Source: Fidelibacterota bacterium
Lineage (GTDB): Bacteria; Fidelibacterota; UBA2242; JAFGTP01
Direction: 5' to 3'
DNA: 27,135 nucleotides
Assembly: GCA_021735285.1 (NCBI GenBank)
Contig: JAIPHI010000005.1
Span: 1 to 27,135 of the forward strand
The notes below the pieces were generated by a model, which had not been told where the DNA came from, did not search any database, and saw nothing but the letters and a program-made list of their open reading frames with translations. Position 1 is the stretch's first letter. Each line of letters opens with the position of its first letter. Both the position numbers and the translations under genes were made by a program. Shown here piece by piece: positions 24,975 through 27,135 of this stretch.

Positions 24975-25208
24975 ACCATTTTAAACTATTCCAAGTTAGG
25001 TTGCTAAGGTTAAAATTGCAAGATAATTTATATTTAGTGTAATTTCTAGATTAAGGGGGCTACAATTTAATAAATTATTATTTCAGAAAACCCATTGGAT
25101 ATAATGAGGACTCTCTCTAATAATTGTATTGACTATTATTTTTATTTAGCATTCAAATCAACTAAATTTAAAACGTTCTCGTGAACTATTCCCAAAGAGG
25201 AGCAAAAG

Positions 25209-25832
25209 ATGAAGAAAGTTAATATTATTTTATTAGTGGCTTTGGCAGTTAATATTTTATTATCGGCAAATGTAAATGCAGATCAAAAAGGAAACGAGAT
25301 GGTAAAAGAACTAGGTCAAATCGTGATTCAACTAAACGCAGAAGCAGCACCAAAAACCGTGGAAAATTTTCTTAACTATTGTGAGAGCGGCTTTTACGAG
25401 GGTACAATTTTCCATAGAGTCATACCAAACTTTATGATCCAGGGGGGCGGATTAACCCCGGACATGAATAGAAAACAGCCCAACGCGCCAATTCAAAATG
25501 AGGCTGACAATGGTTTAAAGAATAAACGGGGTACAATTGCAATGGCGCGCACAAGAGACCCTCATTCGGCAACCTCTCAATTTTTCATTAATACAGAAGA
25601 TAATAGACAACTCAATTTTAAAGCCAAAAACAGCCGGGGCTGGGGATATTGTGTTTTCGGCAAAGTTAGTGCCGGCATGGAGATAGTTGACAAAATTGAA
25701 AAGGTGAAGACTCATTCGGAAGCCGGCAGACAGAATGTACCTGTAACGGATATTATAATTGATAAAGTTAAGACTTTAGAAGACAATCAGGTCTCTATGA
25801 AAATTATACAAAAGCAATCTGATGAGGAATAG
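25209..25832 (+). CDS. Exported cyclophilin-type peptidyl-prolyl isomerase
   Basis: A cyclophilin of the bacterial PpiA/PpiB class with an added signal peptide (about 1-24, ending NVNAD), so it works in the periplasm. Catalytic-site motifs are complete: FHRVIPNFMIQGGG (68-81, Arg70), AMARTRDPHSATSQFFIN (111-128) and the GWGYCVFG block (144-151). The final ~20 residues form an extra charged tail. It catalyses cis-trans isomerisation of X-Pro bonds in folding proteins. GAGGAG lies about 6 bases before the ATG. It is divergent from the GH10 gene over 282 bp and is followed by the flavoenzyme gene 61 bp on. Confidence 0.92.
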   Translation: MKKVNIILLVALAVNILLSANVNADQKGNEMVKELGQIVIQLNAEAAPKTVENFLNYCESGFYEGTIFHRVIPNFMIQGGGLTPDMNRKQPNAPIQNEADNGLKNKRGTIAMARTRDPHSATSQFFINTEDNRQLNFKAKNSRGWGYCVFGKVSAGMEIVDKIEKVKTHSEAGRQNVPVTDIIIDKVKTLEDNQVSMKIIQKQSDEE

Positions 25833-25893
25833 CCCCTCCGGAAAGAGATCTGCTCCAATTGTCAATCATTATCAACAAAATGGGAGTATCTCA

Positions 25894-26871
25894 ATGAATA
25901 TGAATTTCAATCTTTCTGAAATGGAAGGTGAAAATAAAGCTGAAGAACTATCAAATGAAGAAATATATGATGTTCTAATTCTGGGCGCGGGTCCAGCCGG
26001 AATGACTGCTGCTGTCTATTGTATGCGCAAAGGTGTCAATACCGGCCTTCTCACTGATAATGTAGGCGGACAAGTAGCAAAAACATCATCTGTAGAAAAT
26101 TATATGGGTTATCGTTATATAGAGGGCTCTGACCTAGTCCAAAAATTTCAAGACCAGGTCAAACAATTTCCTATCGGTTACAAAGAAGGCGCTCGCGCTA
26201 TCGAAATTCAGCAGGGGAATATCAAAAAAGTGATCACTGGCGATGGCAATGTATATCAAGGAAAATCACTGGTGCTTGCTACCGGGAAGTCTCCCCGCTG
26301 GTTAAATGTCCCGGGTGAAGATAAATATATGGGACGTGGAATCGCTGTCTGTGCAATCTGCGATGCTCCTTTATATAAAGACAAAGATGTAATTGTAGTT
26401 GGAGGCGGTAATTCTGGTGCAGAAGCAACTATCGATCTTGCCAAAGTTGCCAATCACATTACAATTATTCAGGATAAAGACCGGTTAACCGCTGATCGAA
26501 TTTTACTTGATAAGCTGAATCAATTTGACAATTTTGACACTCTCTTAGAACACAAAGTTACCCGTATTTTTGGCACTGAAAATTTGGAAGGTGTGGAAGT
26601 CAAAAATATCAAAACCGGAGAAAAGAACAAATTGGATGTCCAAGGTGTTTTTGTCGAAATTGGCTGGGTGCCAAATTCAGAATTTATTAAAGATACTCTG
26701 AGTTTAAATAGATGGAATGAAATCAATATTGATTGTGCCTGCCGCACCAGTGAACAAGGAATTTTTGCAGCCGGAGATGTAAGTTCGGTTCCTTATAAAC
26801 AAATTATTGCTGCCGCCGGTGATGGGGCTAAAGCTGCTCTTTCAGCCTGTGAATATGTAATGAAAAAATAA
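25894..26871 (+). CDS. Thioredoxin-reductase-like flavoprotein, AhpF-like
   Basis: A 325-residue FAD/pyridine-nucleotide disulfide oxidoreductase. FAD motif GAGPAG is at 31-36, the redox pair is CAIC (153-156), the NAD(P) motif GGGNSGAEA at 170-178, and a second FAD site AAGDVSSVPYKQIIAAAGDGA at 292-312 (quoted in part). The segment after the NAD(P) strand, ITIIQDKDRLTADRILLDKL, lacks the HRRxxxR signature of NADPH-specific TrxB and instead resembles the C-terminal half of AhpF, as do GVFVEIGWVPN and VPYKQII. I therefore favour an NADH-linked thioredoxin or peroxiredoxin reductase without the AhpF glutaredoxin-like N-terminal domain. Start ATG 25894 has GGGAG 7 bases upstream; an in-frame ATG at 25822 would overlap the cyclophilin gene and add a non-conserved stretch. 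Confidence 0.85.
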   Translation: MNMNFNLSEMEGENKAEELSNEEIYDVLILGAGPAGMTAAVYCMRKGVNTGLLTDNVGGQVAKTSSVENYMGYRYIEGSDLVQKFQDQVKQFPIGYKEGARAIEIQQGNIKKVITGDGNVYQGKSLVLATGKSPRWLNVPGEDKYMGRGIAVCAICDAPLYKDKDVIVVGGGNSGAEATIDLAKVANHITIIQDKDRLTADRILLDKLNQFDNFDTLLEHKVTRIFGTENLEGVEVKNIKTGEKNKLDVQGVFVEIGWVPNSEFIKDTLSLNRWNEINIDCACRTSEQGIFAAGDVSSVPYKQIIAAAGDGAKAALSACEYVMKK

Positions 26872-26881
26872 AAAAAGGTAA

Positions 26882-26914
26882 AAACCTTGCAGGTCTTTGA
26901 GACCTGCAAGGTTT
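26882..26914. terminator. Perfect 15-bp stem hairpin, bidirectional terminator
   Basis: AAACCTTGCAGGTCT (26882-26896) and AGACCTGCAAGGTTT (26900-26914) pair perfectly around the three-base loop TTG. It lies 11 bases after the flavoenzyme stop and 11 bases from the stop of the convergent SIMPL gene, with T-rich sequence on both sides, so it should stop transcripts from both directions. I recall similar hairpins with a GACCTGCAAGGT core recurring in Bacteroidota-related genomes, so it may also be an interspersed repeat. Confidence 0.8.
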
Positions 26915-26924
26915 AGTCTATATT

Positions 26925-27135
26925 TTATTTAACTTTAAATTGAGCGCGGACTGTGACCTTGATAGTTTTATTACGGCTGGAAGTGTTATGAATTCCATAC
27001 CCGGCAACTCTCGTTGAATATCTTTCTGTTATCTGAAACACGCCGGATTTGGCTGAAATCATCTTTTTAATTTTGAGGTCTGTAGATTCAATAATCCGAT
27101 TAGCTCTTGCTCTAGCATTTTGAGCTGCCAGTCCC
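26925..27135 (-). CDS. C-terminal part of a SIMPL-domain (DUF541) protein
   Basis: The minus-strand frame entering from the window edge is open to TAA at 26925-26927 and encodes about 70 residues: GLAAQNARARANRIIES near the start, SGVFQITERYS in the middle, then YGIHNTSSRNKTIKVTVRAQFKVK at the end (quoted in pieces: YGIHNTSS, KVTVRAQF). This agrees with the end of SIMPL/DUF541 proteins, in which ARxGVFQIT, a YG..D/N.SS block and a final AxF strand are conserved. The family is periplasmic or membrane-anchored and of uncertain function, sometimes tied to oxidative stress. The N-terminal part is outside the window. It converges on the flavoenzyme gene across the hairpin. Confidence 0.75.
   Translation of the reverse strand, partial: GLAAQNARARANRIIESTDLKIKKMISAKSGVFQITERYSTRVAGYGIHNTSSRNKTIKVTVRAQFKVK

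Noticed and set aside
25129..25157. TTGACT with a 17-bp spacer as the cyclophilin promoter
   Set aside because: The matching -10 position reads TTCAAA, too far from consensus to support a call.
25822..25893. N-terminal extension of the thioredoxin-reductase-like gene
   Set aside because: In frame, but it overlaps the cyclophilin end, adds polar non-conserved residues and lacks an SD, whereas ATG 25894 has GGGAG at 7 bases.

Overview
The window is an AT-rich, gene-dense bacterial chromosome segment. It is most likely from the FCB superphylum (Bacteroidota/Calditrichota/Ignavibacteriota/Marinimicrobia and relatives). The grounds are a C-terminal type IX secretion (T9SS) sorting domain with a YPNPFNP motif, a 999-residue TonB-dependent receptor with an N-terminal carboxypeptidase-regulatory-like domain, and several lipoprotein-like or Sec-exported periplasmic proteins. 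Strong Shine-Dalgarno (SD) sequences precede many genes. That is unusual for Bacteroidota proper and points to a relative such as Marinimicrobia, Calditrichota or Ignavibacteriota; the exact phylum cannot be settled from the sequence alone. No rRNA, tRNA, CRISPR array or intact transposase was seen.

Positions 1-6208: a partial minus-strand gene start, a 28-residue one-helix membrane protein missed by ordinary length cut-offs, and a minus-strand block korD-korA-korB-korC for a four-subunit 2-oxoacid:ferredoxin oxidoreductase, probably 2-oxoglutarate. Downstream of korC is a 1001-residue protein with two GlnD/GlnE-type nucleotidyltransferase modules in tandem. A two-headed nucleotidyltransferase beside an enzyme that consumes or makes 2-oxoglutarate, the signal read by nitrogen-control nucleotidyltransferases, is the most intriguing association here.

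Positions 6541-13619: an LD-carboxypeptidase on the minus strand is divergent from a plus-strand run of tightly packed genes: a coiled-coil/TPR periplasmic protein, an exported alpha/beta hydrolase, a SPOUT RNA methyltransferase, a TlpA-like thiol-disulfide protein and a CPBP membrane protease. An MgtE magnesium channel with its own terminator follows. Between mgtE and the next convergent gene lies a ~166-bp element with ~31-bp imperfect terminal inverted repeats, MITE-like.

Positions 13839-18019 (minus): a membrane-embedded spermidine-synthase-like protein and a parvulin-type prolyl isomerase that is probably a lipoprotein. Positions 18135-24926 (minus): a glycan-utilisation-like cluster made of a GH10 xylanase-like enzyme, a TonB-dependent receptor and a T9SS-exported repeat-rich protein, with no SusD visible. 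A 16-bp sequence, ACTGGTAGGTAACGGT, occurs exactly once upstream of the GH10 gene and once upstream of the receptor. At the GH10 gene it lies in a palindrome with a central CpG, as in LacI-family operators, so one regulator may control both. Several tiny ORFs with plausible ribosome binding sites lie in the long leaders of this cluster.

Positions 25209-27135: an exported cyclophilin, then a short thioredoxin-reductase-like flavoenzyme whose C-terminal half resembles AhpF (probably NADH-linked), a perfect 15-bp stem hairpin serving as a two-way terminator, and the C-terminal part of a convergent SIMPL-domain protein cut by the window end.
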